From: a virus
IMG/VR virus record: IMGVR_UViG_3300030450_002208
Coordinates: 1 to 49,984 of that record
Strand: one strand, 5' to 3'
Length of the DNA: 49,984 nt
Position 1 is the first letter of the stretch. Every line of letters starts with the position of its first letter. Position numbers and translations under genes: made by a program. Of the stretch, positions 37,087 to 45,001 are shown in pieces. The notes beneath the pieces are model-generated. The model did no database searches. It was not told the origin of the DNA and worked only from the letters and a program-made list of their open reading frames with translations.

Positions 37087-37335
37087 TCATGTATAAGGCG
37101 TTTTTTCTACCTTTACAGGCGTTATTATTGCTTCTATGGGGGTAGTATCTATTTCTACACTTTCTGCCATATTATGCCCATTTAAGCACGCTGCTCTGAA
37201 ATCGTGTTTATTGAAGTTTTCATCTTCTCCTTCAAAATATTTAGATAAACTATTAACTAGCATGTCTAATTTACTATCTCCAAGCATATTTCCACCTATT
37301 ATTTTAGCTATAGCATTATAATGTTTAATTTCCAT
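37087..37335 (-). CDS. Hypothetical protein, 82 aa
   Basis: The ORF is open from 37362, but the ATG at 37335 has AAAGGA six bases upstream and gives MEIKHYNAIAKIIGGN. The product is helical with an acidic middle (KYFEGEDENFNKHDF) and a single Cys-Leu-Asn-Gly segment. The pattern reminds me of small early proteins common in phages, without a known role. A possible 34-residue extension lies beyond its TGA. Confidence 0.6.
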   Translation of the reverse strand: MEIKHYNAIAKIIGGNMLGDSKLDMLVNSLSKYFEGEDENFNKHDFRAACLNGHNMAESVEIDTTPIEAIITPVKVEKTPYT

Positions 37336-37447
37336 GATTTTTCCTTTTAGCATATCTTCCATTTTTTCTTCTCGGTTTCTTTCCCAATACGTCTACTTCC
37401 CAATTCTTGCGTATTTCTTTTAATAAAGCTTTAATCTCCTTTATCAC
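37325..37447 (-). CDS. Small basic protein, 40 aa, GTG start
   Basis: The GTG at 37447 overlaps the upstream TAG and has GAGGAG six bases before it. The product is a basic helix followed by a Lys/Arg-rich tail (NWEVDVLGKKPRRKNGRYAK). Overlap with both neighbours supports translation. Function unknown. Confidence 0.6.
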   Translation of the reverse strand: MIKEIKALLKEIRKNWEVDVLGKKPRRKNGRYAKRKNHGN

Positions 37448-37617
37448 TACATACTCCTCTTGTTTTCTAATTTAGTAATACGTTCTTCAAGTTTATCCAG
37501 ACGACCTTCAGACCCCTGTACGAGGTCTGTTAGGTCATCGACAATTTTAAACTTTTTACCTATAGTATTGTCAACTATCTTTAGTACTTTGTTTAATATT
37601 ATGTCTTGTAAGCCCAT
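37447..37617 (-). CDS. Small coiled-coil protein, 56 aa
   Basis: The ATG at 37617 begins MGLQDIILNKVLKIVDN and the protein ends in a strong heptad helix (RLDKLEERITKLENK). Its stop overlaps the next GTG start by one base. It could oligomerise or lie at the membrane through the amphipathic N-terminus. No family is recognised. Confidence 0.6.
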   Translation of the reverse strand: MGLQDIILNKVLKIVDNTIGKKFKIVDDLTDLVQGSEGRLDKLEERITKLENKRSM

Positions 37618-37619
37618 AG

Positions 37620-37853
37620 TTATATATTAGTTCCTGGTGAAACTGTTGTTTTAATAATATAATCATGTATCCACCAACATCTACCATTATCTGAGGCTTT
37701 TAATGCACTTTTCCTAATCCTTTGCTGCCATGTCATATTCACATAATCAGGGGCAAATTTTGTATGACCTCCAATATTTTTACGAGATGCTTTAATGGAT
37801 TCTTGAGATATTTTATTGTATTTTCTTTCTTTATTGTAATATTTTTCTATCAT
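37620..37853 (-). CDS. Hypothetical basic protein, 77 aa
   Basis: It is rich in Lys, Tyr and Arg, with a GGHTKFAPDY segment and an RCWWIHDYI segment near the C-terminus. An AAGGAG site lies upstream of the ATG at 37853. The composition suggests nucleic-acid binding. No known motif is visible. Confidence 0.6.
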   Translation of the reverse strand: MIEKYYNKERKYNKISQESIKASRKNIGGHTKFAPDYVNMTWQQRIRKSALKASDNGRCWWIHDYIIKTTVSPGTNI

Positions 37854-37865
37854 TGTTAATACTCC

Positions 37866-38636
37866 TTATAATAACTTTTCTAATTCATCTTGTTTAATGC
37901 CTAGTTTGAAGTTATTTGGTAACTTCATACTCTCTTTAGGCCTAGGATTGCCTCCTCTATAGTCGCTGTTTAACCAGTACCATAAATCTGCAACTCCTTC
38001 TACTACCTTGGGTAAGAATTTTAATTGCTTGAATGTTGGATTTGGTTTCTTTTTCCATTTATCATTAAGATATAATCCATACATTTCATCAATCATAAAT
38101 TCACTGCCAGCGCTTTCATTTTCCGCGATAGTGTCCCATAGTATCTTATACATAGTAGCTTGTAAATCATGTGTTTTATAGTAACCACCTGTTTTTATAT
38201 CTATAAGCACGTTCTTATTATCAATACGTGCTAAGATATCAAATCTACCTGCAAATCGTACTCCAGGGAATGCTAGCATTATTTCTTGAGCAATTATTTC
38301 GGGATTATATTCATTATACCATTCCTCTAGACACATAACTCTTTTGATAATTTCTGGTCCTGCATCTAGTATTAACTCTTCTCCATTAAGAAGGTCTTCT
38401 GATATTTCATGAACAATCGTTCCTCTTGTAGCTGCTTCATCTCTAACTTTGCAAGCATTTTCCCAGCTACCTTGATTAGCTAGCCATTTATCGAAATACT
38501 TACCTTTTCCTGCTGCTGATAATATTGATGTTACGGATGGTACCCATTGATGACTACCTGCTATTGAATACCATCTAGTGTCACCTTCTTTACAAACTAT
38601 TTTATTGTTTTTTAAGTATTTAAGAATTGGATTCAT
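37866..38636 (-). CDS. RecB/Cas4-like PD-(D/E)XK exonuclease, 256 aa
   Basis: The nuclease core is readable: GTIVHEISEDLL (His76), QEIMLAFPGVRFAGRFD (Glu118, Asp133), VLIDIKTG (Asp146, Lys148) and LQATMY (Gln159, Tyr163). These are the metal-binding and QxxxY elements of RecB-family nucleases. It likely resects or processes DNA ends for the Sak4-like recombination protein encoded in the same operon. Its start overlaps the upstream gene by 17 bases. Confidence 0.85.
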   Translation of the reverse strand: MNPILKYLKNNKIVCKEGDTRWYSIAGSHQWVPSVTSILSAAGKGKYFDKWLANQGSWENACKVRDEAATRGTIVHEISEDLLNGEELILDAGPEIIKRVMCLEEWYNEYNPEIIAQEIMLAFPGVRFAGRFDILARIDNKNVLIDIKTGGYYKTHDLQATMYKILWDTIAENESAGSEFMIDEMYGLYLNDKWKKKPNPTFKQLKFLPKVVEGVADLWYWLNSDYRGGNPRPKESMKLPNNFKLGIKQDELEKLL

Positions 38637-39078
38637 ATCCGAATATCTCCTTTATTGGAATTAATGCTAATTCACTAGCTTTGAAGTCTCCACCCATTTT
38701 GAGACATCCTTTACCACTATGTATTATCTCTTTAACGCGCTTTTTTAAATCAGAGACTGGTAATATATGTATACTTTTAACTCTATAGTCATCTACTAAT
38801 ATAGTAGCCCAATAATCAGCTTTAGTTACAGATAATCCACTTGGCTTGTTACTATTATGATTATGTAATTCAATAGCAATATTACCTGTTTTTACCCATG
38901 TATCACGTTCTGTTTTTACTTCTAACTTTTTATCTTGAAGTATTAATGCTAATGCTTTTTCAAAGATTTCTCCAAACTTTAAATCTAAATCAAAGGCATT
39001 AGTTTTATTAAACATTTTATCGTTTAGTTTTGATTGAAAATACTCATGTATTTTTGTTATTGCGTCTTTAGCACTCAT
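38620..39078 (-). CDS. Putative PD-(D/E)XK-type nuclease, 152 aa
   Basis: The ORF is open from 39144, but the ATG at 39078 with AAAGGAGC just upstream (MSAKDAITKIHEYF) is the better start. The middle reads FEKALALILQDKKLEVKTERD, a candidate ExK active site, followed by TGNIAIELH and PSGLSVTKADYW. This resembles small restriction-fold nucleases of phages, perhaps resolvase-like. It is preceded by a structured intergenic element. Confidence 0.6.
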   Translation of the reverse strand: MSAKDAITKIHEYFQSKLNDKMFNKTNAFDLDLKFGEIFEKALALILQDKKLEVKTERDTWVKTGNIAIELHNHNSNKPSGLSVTKADYWATILVDDYRVKSIHILPVSDLKKRVKEIIHSGKGCLKMGGDFKASELALIPIKEIFGYESNS

Positions 39079-39100
39079 GATGCTCCTTTCTTTATAATAA

Positions 39101-39181
39101 ATGAGAGAGTTTAACCAGGCTAAGGATGCAGTTTTTGTCTGCAAAAGCCTTGCTGCCCTCGCGGTTACAGCACTCTCTCAT
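39101..39181 (-). ncRNA. Structured intergenic element 1
   Basis: A perfect 10 bp stem (39101-39110 with 39172-39181) closes a 61-base loop. Inside are a 5 bp/7-base-loop hairpin (39127-39131 with 39139-39143) and a GCTG/CAGC stem (39152-39155 with 39068+100, i.e. 39168-39171) whose loop holds TCGCG. It lies about 12 bases upstream of the ribosome site of the nuclease gene. A 29-codon ORF (minus) and a 30-codon ORF (plus) cross it, but neither has a ribosome site. Confidence 0.55.
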
Positions 39182-39189
39182 TTGATTGA

Positions 39190-39570
39190 TTAAAATCCAG
39201 GTATTCCTGGTATTATTTGTTTTACTTTTTCTTCAACTTGTTCTTCTGCTTTGTCTAATGATTTAGATGCAAAAGATTCTATCTTATCATTGATTATATT
39301 CGTTTCTATTTTTAATGAATTAATTTCGCTTAATACACTATCTGCTTGAGCCAGACCATCATTAATCGCGCTATTAAATTCATCTTGCAATTTATTTATA
39401 CGTGTTTGAATAGAATTGACATCATTTTGTATGCCATCTATTGTTTCATTAACTGTAGTAATGACGCCTTGTGCTGCTTTAACTGATTCCTGTAAGTTCT
39501 TATAAATAGGGTAGTTAGCTACAATAGCCATTACGATTATTACTAGATAATTGATGATTTTATTTTTCAT
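39190..39570 (-). CDS. Membrane-anchored coiled-coil protein, 126 aa
   Basis: An N-terminal membrane anchor (about residues 5-20, IINYLVIIVMAIVANYPIY) is followed by a long heptad-rich helix (about 35-110) and a PGIPGF end. The layout resembles a spanin-like or membrane-tethered spacer protein, although it is encoded in the early arm and not next to lysis genes. It directly abuts the HNH gene. Confidence 0.6.
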   Translation of the reverse strand: MKNKIINYLVIIVMAIVANYPIYKNLQESVKAAQGVITTVNETIDGIQNDVNSIQTRINKLQDEFNSAINDGLAQADSVLSEINSLKIETNIINDKIESFASKSLDKAEEQVEEKVKQIIPGIPGF

Positions 39571-40053
39571 CTATCCTCCCATCACATCTGATTTTGAAAG
39601 TTTACGTAATATGTAATCCTGAGCTGGTTTAGCAATTTTACCTAAAAACTTTAATAAGCTTGAATATTGTTTATGTGTTAATGGGCCTTTACGCCTATTA
39701 CATCTATCACAAATCATCTTTAAGTTTTCTTTAGTAGAATCGCCACCTAAGCTAAGTGGAATAACATGGTCGCAAACCATATTATTAATATCGAGTTTTT
39801 TAACACAATATCTGCATTTGCGACCATATTCTTTTAGTAGGATATCACGTATTTCTTTAAGACTCATGCTAAATTCAACCTCATATTCTTTACTACGTCT
39901 TTTTAACGTAGTTTTTAATGTGGATGATTTTTTCATAAGTCGATGAAATACATTTTTCCAATGATTTCCATGTAACTTTTTAAGTTTCTGTTGAAACTTA
40001 TGTTGCCATTCAGAAATTACCTTTGTTTGTCTTCTGTTTTTATGATATACCAT
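39571..40053 (-). CDS. HNH endonuclease, 160 aa
   Basis: The ORF is open from 40119; the ATG at 40053, overlapping the end of the upstream small gene, is the likely start. The C-terminal half holds CRYCVKKLD, CDHVIPLSLGGDS, ENLKMICDRCNRRKG: two CxxC zinc knuckles around the His-rich beta-beta-alpha metal site. The N-terminal half is strongly basic. It may be a homing-type nuclease or a phage replication/packaging nuclease. Confidence 0.85.
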   Translation of the reverse strand: MVYHKNRRQTKVISEWQHKFQQKLKKLHGNHWKNVFHRLMKKSSTLKTTLKRRSKEYEVEFSMSLKEIRDILLKEYGRKCRYCVKKLDINNMVCDHVIPLSLGGDSTKENLKMICDRCNRRKGPLTHKQYSSLLKFLGKIAKPAQDYILRKLSKSDVMGG

Positions 40054-40237
40054 GACGCTCAAATGATTTGTTACTACTGTATGTGAAAGATATTGAAGTA
40101 AAGAATCTCCATACTCCAACTCTAAATGTTACAGTGCTCCATTCATTGTCTTTGGCAAATTGAAATTTAAATATATTTAATATTCTCATTGCAAAAGCAT
40201 CTTTATTAAATGATATATCTATTAGTCCTCTAGTCAT
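40040..40237 (-). CDS. Hypothetical small protein, 65 aa
   Basis: It starts inside the end of the primase-helicase gene and overlaps the HNH gene by 14 bases. The sequence is aromatic and strand-like (FKFQFAKDNEWSTVTFRVGV, then RFFTSISFTYSS). Overlap with both neighbours supports translation. No family is recognised. Confidence 0.5.
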   Translation of the reverse strand: MTRGLIDISFNKDAFAMRILNIFKFQFAKDNEWSTVTFRVGVWRFFTSISFTYSSNKSFERHGIS

Positions 40238-42005
40238 ATGTTCTCCTAAGTCTAAAACTATCTGTCCATTCTACATCGCACTCCCAATTGGAGTCGCCGT
40301 CTGTATTTTTAAGCATTTTTATTTTCTTCTTAGGGACATCTGCTTGTCCATCAACTGAAATAACTTTTCTACTAGCATTCTCTATGGCTCCCGAGCCTTT
40401 AGCTGCATATAATGACAGCTCATCTGATTTACTATGTTCTCTGCCAACTTGAGATACTTGTATAATGATTACATCCATGTTTACTGCAATATTGGACAAG
40501 CTATGAGAAATATATTTGATTTTCTCATGTTCGCTTCTTCCATTACCACGTGTATCTATTAAATCGATATAATCTACTATTACTAGTGATGGTTGTAACT
40601 CTTTTATCTTTTGTTGTATCTGGTCAATTGTAGGCGATATTGTTTGAAATGTGATATGAGCTAAATCATCTTTATGTTTCTCAAATACACTTTCAAAATT
40701 ACTATTTACTTCATCCTTATTTAATCCTGATACAATCTGTAATCCACGTCTATGCATATACCAATCTGCTAATTCTAATGATAAGAATAATGTTGGAATT
40801 TGCCATTCTGGATTAATTGAGTCACTTGCAAAGTCTACTCCTAATGCTAAATTTTGAACAAATGTACTTTTGTTTGAACCTGTTCGTCCAAATACAGTAA
40901 TTAGTTCTCCCGGATATATATCACAATCAATATGATTCATACCCAGCATTTGAGATAGATTAATTGTTCTACCACTAAAATCGGTAGTTAATCTTTCTTT
41001 TAATTTAGATTGAAGCGTTTCTACTGATGCTGTTTCTATCATGTAATCTTTGCGCTGGAAATGTATACACTTTGTTTTACAATGCTTTTCCATTATCTCA
41101 TCTTTACATCCATATTGATAACCTGCATTATAAACACGTTCTACTATTCCATTTAGGACTTCTTTATTTAACTGATTCTGATTCCATTCTGATAATACAG
41201 CTTTTGCATAATAGCTAGGTACACCATTTCTTCTTAAATGGCTAACAATTCTCATTGCTGTTGTATTTCTACAACCGTCTTGAGGTCCTTGCATGAGCAT
41301 CTGCTGTACACAAGGAACAATTGTTAATGGTTCTCTAACTTTATTCAAGTTATCTATTTTTGGAACAGAAGTTTGCACGTATTCTGATAATTCCCCTTCT
41401 CCTAATAAAGATTGATACGGGTAGTCTACTCTTGGATTTTTAGCCATCTCTAGAATAGACTCTGGTTTTTCATTCATTATCTCTTTTATAGTTAAAGGGA
41501 TTTTATACAGTCCTGTTTTTTGATTTAGAGTATGCTGTACTCTATAAAGAGCAGTACGAATATATACCATATAATCAGCAAGCGGAAACAACTTCTTCAT
41601 AGTATTCTTCACAATGTATGGTAAATCGGAAGAAGTTGCAAATTCAAATGTATCATTTGATAATACAATATGGTATCCACTACCTGAAAAGTATGATTGT
41701 ATGCCTTTATGAGTACAGCCTAACTCTTCTAAGTCAAATATAATACTACGTGCTAAGTTGAGAGTATGCTCATCTGTATTATCTTGTTTATCAATATCAA
41801 TTAATACTTTATCTATACTACGTTCTCCATAATAGTTCTTTAACGTATTGCCATTTTTTCTAGCGAATATCACGGCTTGTTCGTCATAAGTATATGCAGA
41901 GCGATATAAAGTACTATTCATATCAATATACTGAAATAATTCATTGATTGGAACTAAGGTACCACGATTAAATGGCGTTCCTTGTGCTATCTCAACATAT
42001 TTCAT
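40230..42005 (-). CDS. Primase-helicase fusion (AEP primase + DnaB/RecA-like helicase), 591 aa
   Basis: The N-terminal half looks like an archaeo-eukaryotic-type primase. It has VLIDIDKQD (Asp70, Asp72), YFSGSGYHIVLS (His112), and an R..HTLN.KTGLYKIPL segment. A PriCT-like region follows (PCVQQMLMQGPQDGCRN, then a Cys300/Cys309/Cys313 cluster). The C-terminal half is a replicative-helicase-type ATPase with Walker A FGRTGSNKST (Lys379) and Walker B SLVIVDYIDLI (Asp478). It would unwind and prime phage DNA. No phage DNA polymerase was found, so the host polymerase is probably recruited. Confidence 0.85.
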   Translation of the reverse strand: MKYVEIAQGTPFNRGTLVPINELFQYIDMNSTLYRSAYTYDEQAVIFARKNGNTLKNYYGERSIDKVLIDIDKQDNTDEHTLNLARSIIFDLEELGCTHKGIQSYFSGSGYHIVLSNDTFEFATSSDLPYIVKNTMKKLFPLADYMVYIRTALYRVQHTLNQKTGLYKIPLTIKEIMNEKPESILEMAKNPRVDYPYQSLLGEGELSEYVQTSVPKIDNLNKVREPLTIVPCVQQMLMQGPQDGCRNTTAMRIVSHLRRNGVPSYYAKAVLSEWNQNQLNKEVLNGIVERVYNAGYQYGCKDEIMEKHCKTKCIHFQRKDYMIETASVETLQSKLKERLTTDFSGRTINLSQMLGMNHIDCDIYPGELITVFGRTGSNKSTFVQNLALGVDFASDSINPEWQIPTLFLSLELADWYMHRRGLQIVSGLNKDEVNSNFESVFEKHKDDLAHITFQTISPTIDQIQQKIKELQPSLVIVDYIDLIDTRGNGRSEHEKIKYISHSLSNIAVNMDVIIIQVSQVGREHSKSDELSLYAAKGSGAIENASRKVISVDGQADVPKKKIKMLKNTDGDSNWECDVEWTDSFRLRRTYD

Positions 42006-42613
42006 TATAGATTATCTAAAGCAAGTGATGATAAGTCTTCAAGAGCTACCTCTTTTACTTCTTCATCATATTCTTTAATATAACCTTTTGACTTCATCCA
42101 GTCTATGTCGTTTTGCAACTTATTCTTGTTGTCTCCGCCTACTGGATAGAACTTATAATGAGCTTTATTGTAAGCTGTTTTACCAGGCTTTTTAGGTTGC
42201 TCTTTATAGAAATATGCTAAATATTTACCATCTGAACCTGAAGACTCTCCGTCCCATTTAGTTACAAATTGATTAAGATATTCAACAATACTATCTATTT
42301 TATCACCGTTAGCTTCTTCCCACTCACCTTTAATATTAATGCCAGCATGACAGTTAATAGCATTAAAGAATGTATACATTCTTTTGATAACACTACCTCC
42401 TGTAATATTGCCATTAGGGTCTTTGTCGAATCCACCTACAATATTAGCATTTCTAGTATATTTACTTCCGTTTTGTAATAATACTATTTCTAGATAAATA
42501 TCAGCCCAATCAAACATATCTGACTTATCATTTATCTCTACTATATTACATTCGCATATACCAGAAAAGTTACTATTTGTTGTTGTATTTACTTCGGGTT
42601 TAAATAATGCCAT
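42005..42613 (-). CDS. Putative ssDNA-binding protein, 202 aa
   Basis: The start ATG at 42613 (MALFKPEVN) has AAAGGAG upstream and lies one base past the Sak4-like stop. The N-terminal two thirds are strand-rich with aromatics (DMFDWADIYLEIVLL), as in OB-fold proteins. The C-terminus is acidic and ends in EDLSSLALDNL, like the tails of single-strand binding proteins. Its place between a Sak4-like ATPase and the primase-helicase supports this. No diagnostic motif proves it. Confidence 0.5.
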   Translation of the reverse strand: MALFKPEVNTTTNSNFSGICECNIVEINDKSDMFDWADIYLEIVLLQNGSKYTRNANIVGGFDKDPNGNITGGSVIKRMYTFFNAINCHAGINIKGEWEEANGDKIDSIVEYLNQFVTKWDGESSGSDGKYLAYFYKEQPKKPGKTAYNKAHYKFYPVGGDNKNKLQNDIDWMKSKGYIKEYDEEVKEVALEDLSSLALDNL

Positions 42614-42614
42614 A

Positions 42615-43286
42615 TTATTTATTCTCCTTTTTATATATGTTTTTCCAATCAAATGGTAATATTTTACCACGTAAATGAGGACTTCTTGAACCTGCTTCTA
42701 AAGCATCGTCCGATTTAAATGAAATCATTAACTTTTCATCTTCGTCTCTAAATACGTAGCCTATTGCATCACTATCTGACATTATCATGTTCTTTAAGCG
42801 TCCAGTAATATCAAGACTTTCAGGCTCTACTGTTGCCTGTCCTTCTACTACTGCTTTAGCTGTCTTTCTATGACCAACTATAATAAGATGGTCGCATACG
42901 TCTTTAAACGCATGTATAGTATTCATAACTTTATCACGTGCTAATCCCCATCCTTTTCCGAAAGGTAAATCAGCTAAAGCTTGAACACTATTTTCTTCAC
43001 ATACTGCTGCTTCTGCCCATTGTACTACTTTATCGATAGTATCAATAGCTATATATTTAAACTCGTGTCCTTCACGTGCTTGTTTTAATATATCTATTAA
43101 TTCTTTACGATTATTAGCATTAAGTATATGACCCTCTATCATATTAGAACCAGACTCTGTATCAATGATAAGACAATTGTCTAGACTGGATAACATTGTA
43201 GTTTTACCTATTTTAGGGGGACCATACATTAATAATGTACTTGGATTTTGAGAAACAGCTTTTCTCTTGGCTACTTTAAGTACCAT
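42615..43286 (-). CDS. Sak4-like RecA-fold ATPase, 223 aa
   Basis: The ATG at 43286 has GAGGAGT upstream, better than the in-frame start at 43319. The N-terminus carries Walker A MYGPPKIGKTTM (Lys28) and CLIIDTESGS, then IAIDTIDKVVQWAE as Walker B region and HLIIVGHRK as sensor strand. This is the pattern of phage Sak4/AAA_24 ATPases linked to single-strand annealing. It is preceded by a structured intergenic element. Confidence 0.8.
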   Translation of the reverse strand: MVLKVAKRKAVSQNPSTLLMYGPPKIGKTTMLSSLDNCLIIDTESGSNMIEGHILNANNRKELIDILKQAREGHEFKYIAIDTIDKVVQWAEAAVCEENSVQALADLPFGKGWGLARDKVMNTIHAFKDVCDHLIIVGHRKTAKAVVEGQATVEPESLDITGRLKNMIMSDSDAIGYVFRDEDEKLMISFKSDDALEAGSRSPHLRGKILPFDWKNIYKKENK

Positions 43287-43304
43287 TTTACTCCTCTTCT
43301 GAAA

Positions 43305-43397
43305 TATCAAGAGTCTCACATATGTTCTGCCTACGTTATCGCGTTGAACGCTAAGTGTCTTCTCGGGACTTCTGAACCCAGCTATTGACTCTTGATA
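43305..43397 (-). ncRNA. Structured intergenic element 2
   Basis: An 11 bp stem (43305-43315 with 43387-43397) closes a 71-base loop. The loop contains a CGTT/AACG mini-stem around TCGCG (43339-43343), a GGG/CCC hairpin and an ACATATGT palindrome. It ends about 7 bases upstream of the ribosome site of the Sak4-like gene. The GC content is visibly higher than the flanks. Confidence 0.5.
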
Positions 43398-43437
43398 ATT
43401 CTATTTTGTTAAATAACGACTGTATAATCTATAACAA

Positions 43438-44094
43438 TTATTCTGTTTTTCCAAGAACTAATCCTGGAAATGTAAAGAAGAATTGCTTTGGACATGGTTC
43501 ATTATTTAACGTTTTCTTTATAGCATTTGCTATAAAAGCTCCACTCATATTTGAACAGTAGGAAGTCGCTTTAGCGTTACATGGTTCATCTTCAGCGTTT
43601 TCATCTGAATACCAAGTGTCTTTGTATTGCTTAAGAGTTGGATTCTTCAGAGTGAACTGATGATATTCCTCCGCACCCATACGACCATCTATCAATAGAT
43701 GAGGCTTATTAGGTCTCTTCAAGGCCGCTTCTGCTGCTTCTAAGCGACTATCCATACTGTCAAATCCCAAAACTACTATGTCACCTTCTCCTAAGGGTTT
43801 AACAAATTCAGTAAATCTACCAAATTGTTCATGAGCACGTATTTCTGGGTTTATATTGTTTAAATGTTCACGTAATGCTACTACTTTAGGTTTTTGTATA
43901 TCCTGATATATATAGTAACTTACGCCTACATTTTGAACCTCAACTTTATCTAAATCATAGAGCACAAATTCATTTGCTCCCATTCTAGCAAGTTGAGTAG
44001 CTGCGGAACTACCAATAGCTCCGCAACCTAGAATATGAAAGATTTTATTGTCAAAATCTTCTATTAATCCTGAACTTCTTTCATTAATTCGCAT
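43438..44094 (-). CDS. ThiF/E1-like ubiquitin-activating enzyme, 218 aa
   Basis: The Rossmann adenylation core is clear. HILGCGAIGSSAATQLARMG gives the GxGxxG loop (Gly23-Gly28), followed by FVLYDLDKVEVQNVG (Asp47, Asn55) and DIQKPKVVALREHL. It should adenylate the C-terminal glycine of a ubiquitin-like protein. The length fits a single adenylation domain without extra modules. Cysteines in EPCNAKATSYCSN are candidates for the thioester site. The usual NxxRQ arginine is not evident (NVGVSYY). It overlaps the JAB gene by 11 bases and has a strong GGAGGT site. Confidence 0.9.
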   Translation of the reverse strand: MRINERSSGLIEDFDNKIFHILGCGAIGSSAATQLARMGANEFVLYDLDKVEVQNVGVSYYIYQDIQKPKVVALREHLNNINPEIRAHEQFGRFTEFVKPLGEGDIVVLGFDSMDSRLEAAEAALKRPNKPHLLIDGRMGAEEYHQFTLKNPTLKQYKDTWYSDENAEDEPCNAKATSYCSNMSGAFIANAIKKTLNNEPCPKQFFFTFPGLVLGKTE

Positions 44095-45001
44095 TTACAT
44101 TACCTCCTTCGATGTTTTCAAAGAAGTCAATAGGATTACTATATAAGCATTCATCTTCTATTGATTCTTTACTACCTTTGTATAATTTATCACTGATTTT
44201 TATATTATATTGCTTAAGCTTTTCATTTAAAGATTTAACACCTTTACGAAATGCTTTTACTTTAATACTACCATCAGTTAAATCATCTGATAATTTATCT
44301 ACTTGTTCTACACATTGTTCAAAGAAGTCTATTGGTACTCCTGTCATTTCAAGCTCATCAGTATCATTGAGCCATCCATAATTATTATAACCATTATATA
44401 TTCTTGGTTGAGTCCATAAATTACCTTGAGTAGCTTTTATACCATGTCCACCATATGATGTAATAACACGTGTTTCTTTGGTACATAGTTCTTCTACTTC
44501 TTTGTCAATTGCATTGTCAACATCGTATTCTTCTTGAAGGAAGTTTAATTCTACATTTTCTTCGTGCATAAATGGACTAAAGAATTGAATACGTAACTTA
44601 TATTCTTTCTTTAGATTTACGACTAAAGATAATGTCCAGTCATTAGCAGGATGGCTTAATATAGTAGCATCATCAGTACCTGACCAAAATGCTCCCATTG
44701 TATGATGACTATGCCACCAACAATGTCTTACATTATTACCATGTTTACCTATCATCTTAGAATAGTGAATAGCTAATTGTTCTCCATCTAATTCACAGTT
44801 TCCTGATGATATTTCTTGTTTTAAAATTACTGGGTCTTCTAATATATAATCCCCGTCTGCATCTTCTAAAACAACTAGCTGACCACCTATTTCAGACTTA
44901 TATTGCCTATAAGCTGATTCAGCATATGCTATAACTTTATTCCAGTTCTCGCGTGATATCCAGAACTTTTTATTTTTGTTTTGTTCAGGTTTAGCTGTCA
45001 T
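44084..45001 (-). CDS. JAB/JAMM isopeptidase (deubiquitinase-like), 305 aa
   Basis: The zinc-protease motif is complete: Glu37 in SEIGGQLVV, then HCWWHSHHTMGAFWSGTDD with His97, His99, Ser107 and Asp110 in exact H-x-H-x7-S-x2-D spacing. It should cleave a ubiquitin-like protein, either to expose its GG end or to remove it from targets. The C-terminal 150 residues are helical and of unknown role. It overlaps the genes on both sides by 11 bases, so E2-like, JAB and E1 proteins are translated together. Confidence 0.92.
   Translation of the reverse strand: MTAKPEQNKNKKFWISRENWNKVIAYAESAYRQYKSEIGGQLVVLEDADGDYILEDPVILKQEISSGNCELDGEQLAIHYSKMIGKHGNNVRHCWWHSHHTMGAFWSGTDDATILSHPANDWTLSLVVNLKKEYKLRIQFFSPFMHEENVELNFLQEEYDVDNAIDKEVEELCTKETRVITSYGGHGIKATQGNLWTQPRIYNGYNNYGWLNDTDELEMTGVPIDFFEQCVEQVDKLSDDLTDGSIKVKAFRKGVKSLNEKLKQYNIKISDKLYKGSKESIEDECLYSNPIDFFENIEGGNVNAN

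Noticed and set aside
39101-39181. tRNA gene
   Set aside because: The closing stem and a 5 bp/7-base hairpin (loop with UUU on the + strand) look tRNA-like, but there is no TTCRA T-loop, the D-arm spacing is wrong and the stem is too long.
39140-39181. Twister or hammerhead ribozyme
   Set aside because: TAACCGCGAGGG recalls part of twister, but the required additional stems and pseudoknot strands are absent. No CUGANGA/GAAA core was found in the elements.
43305-43397. tRNA or attC-like recombination site
   Set aside because: A GGGTTCAGAAGTCCC stretch resembles a T-arm, but the rest cannot fold as a tRNA. attC core heptamers at the ends are missing and there is no integrase.
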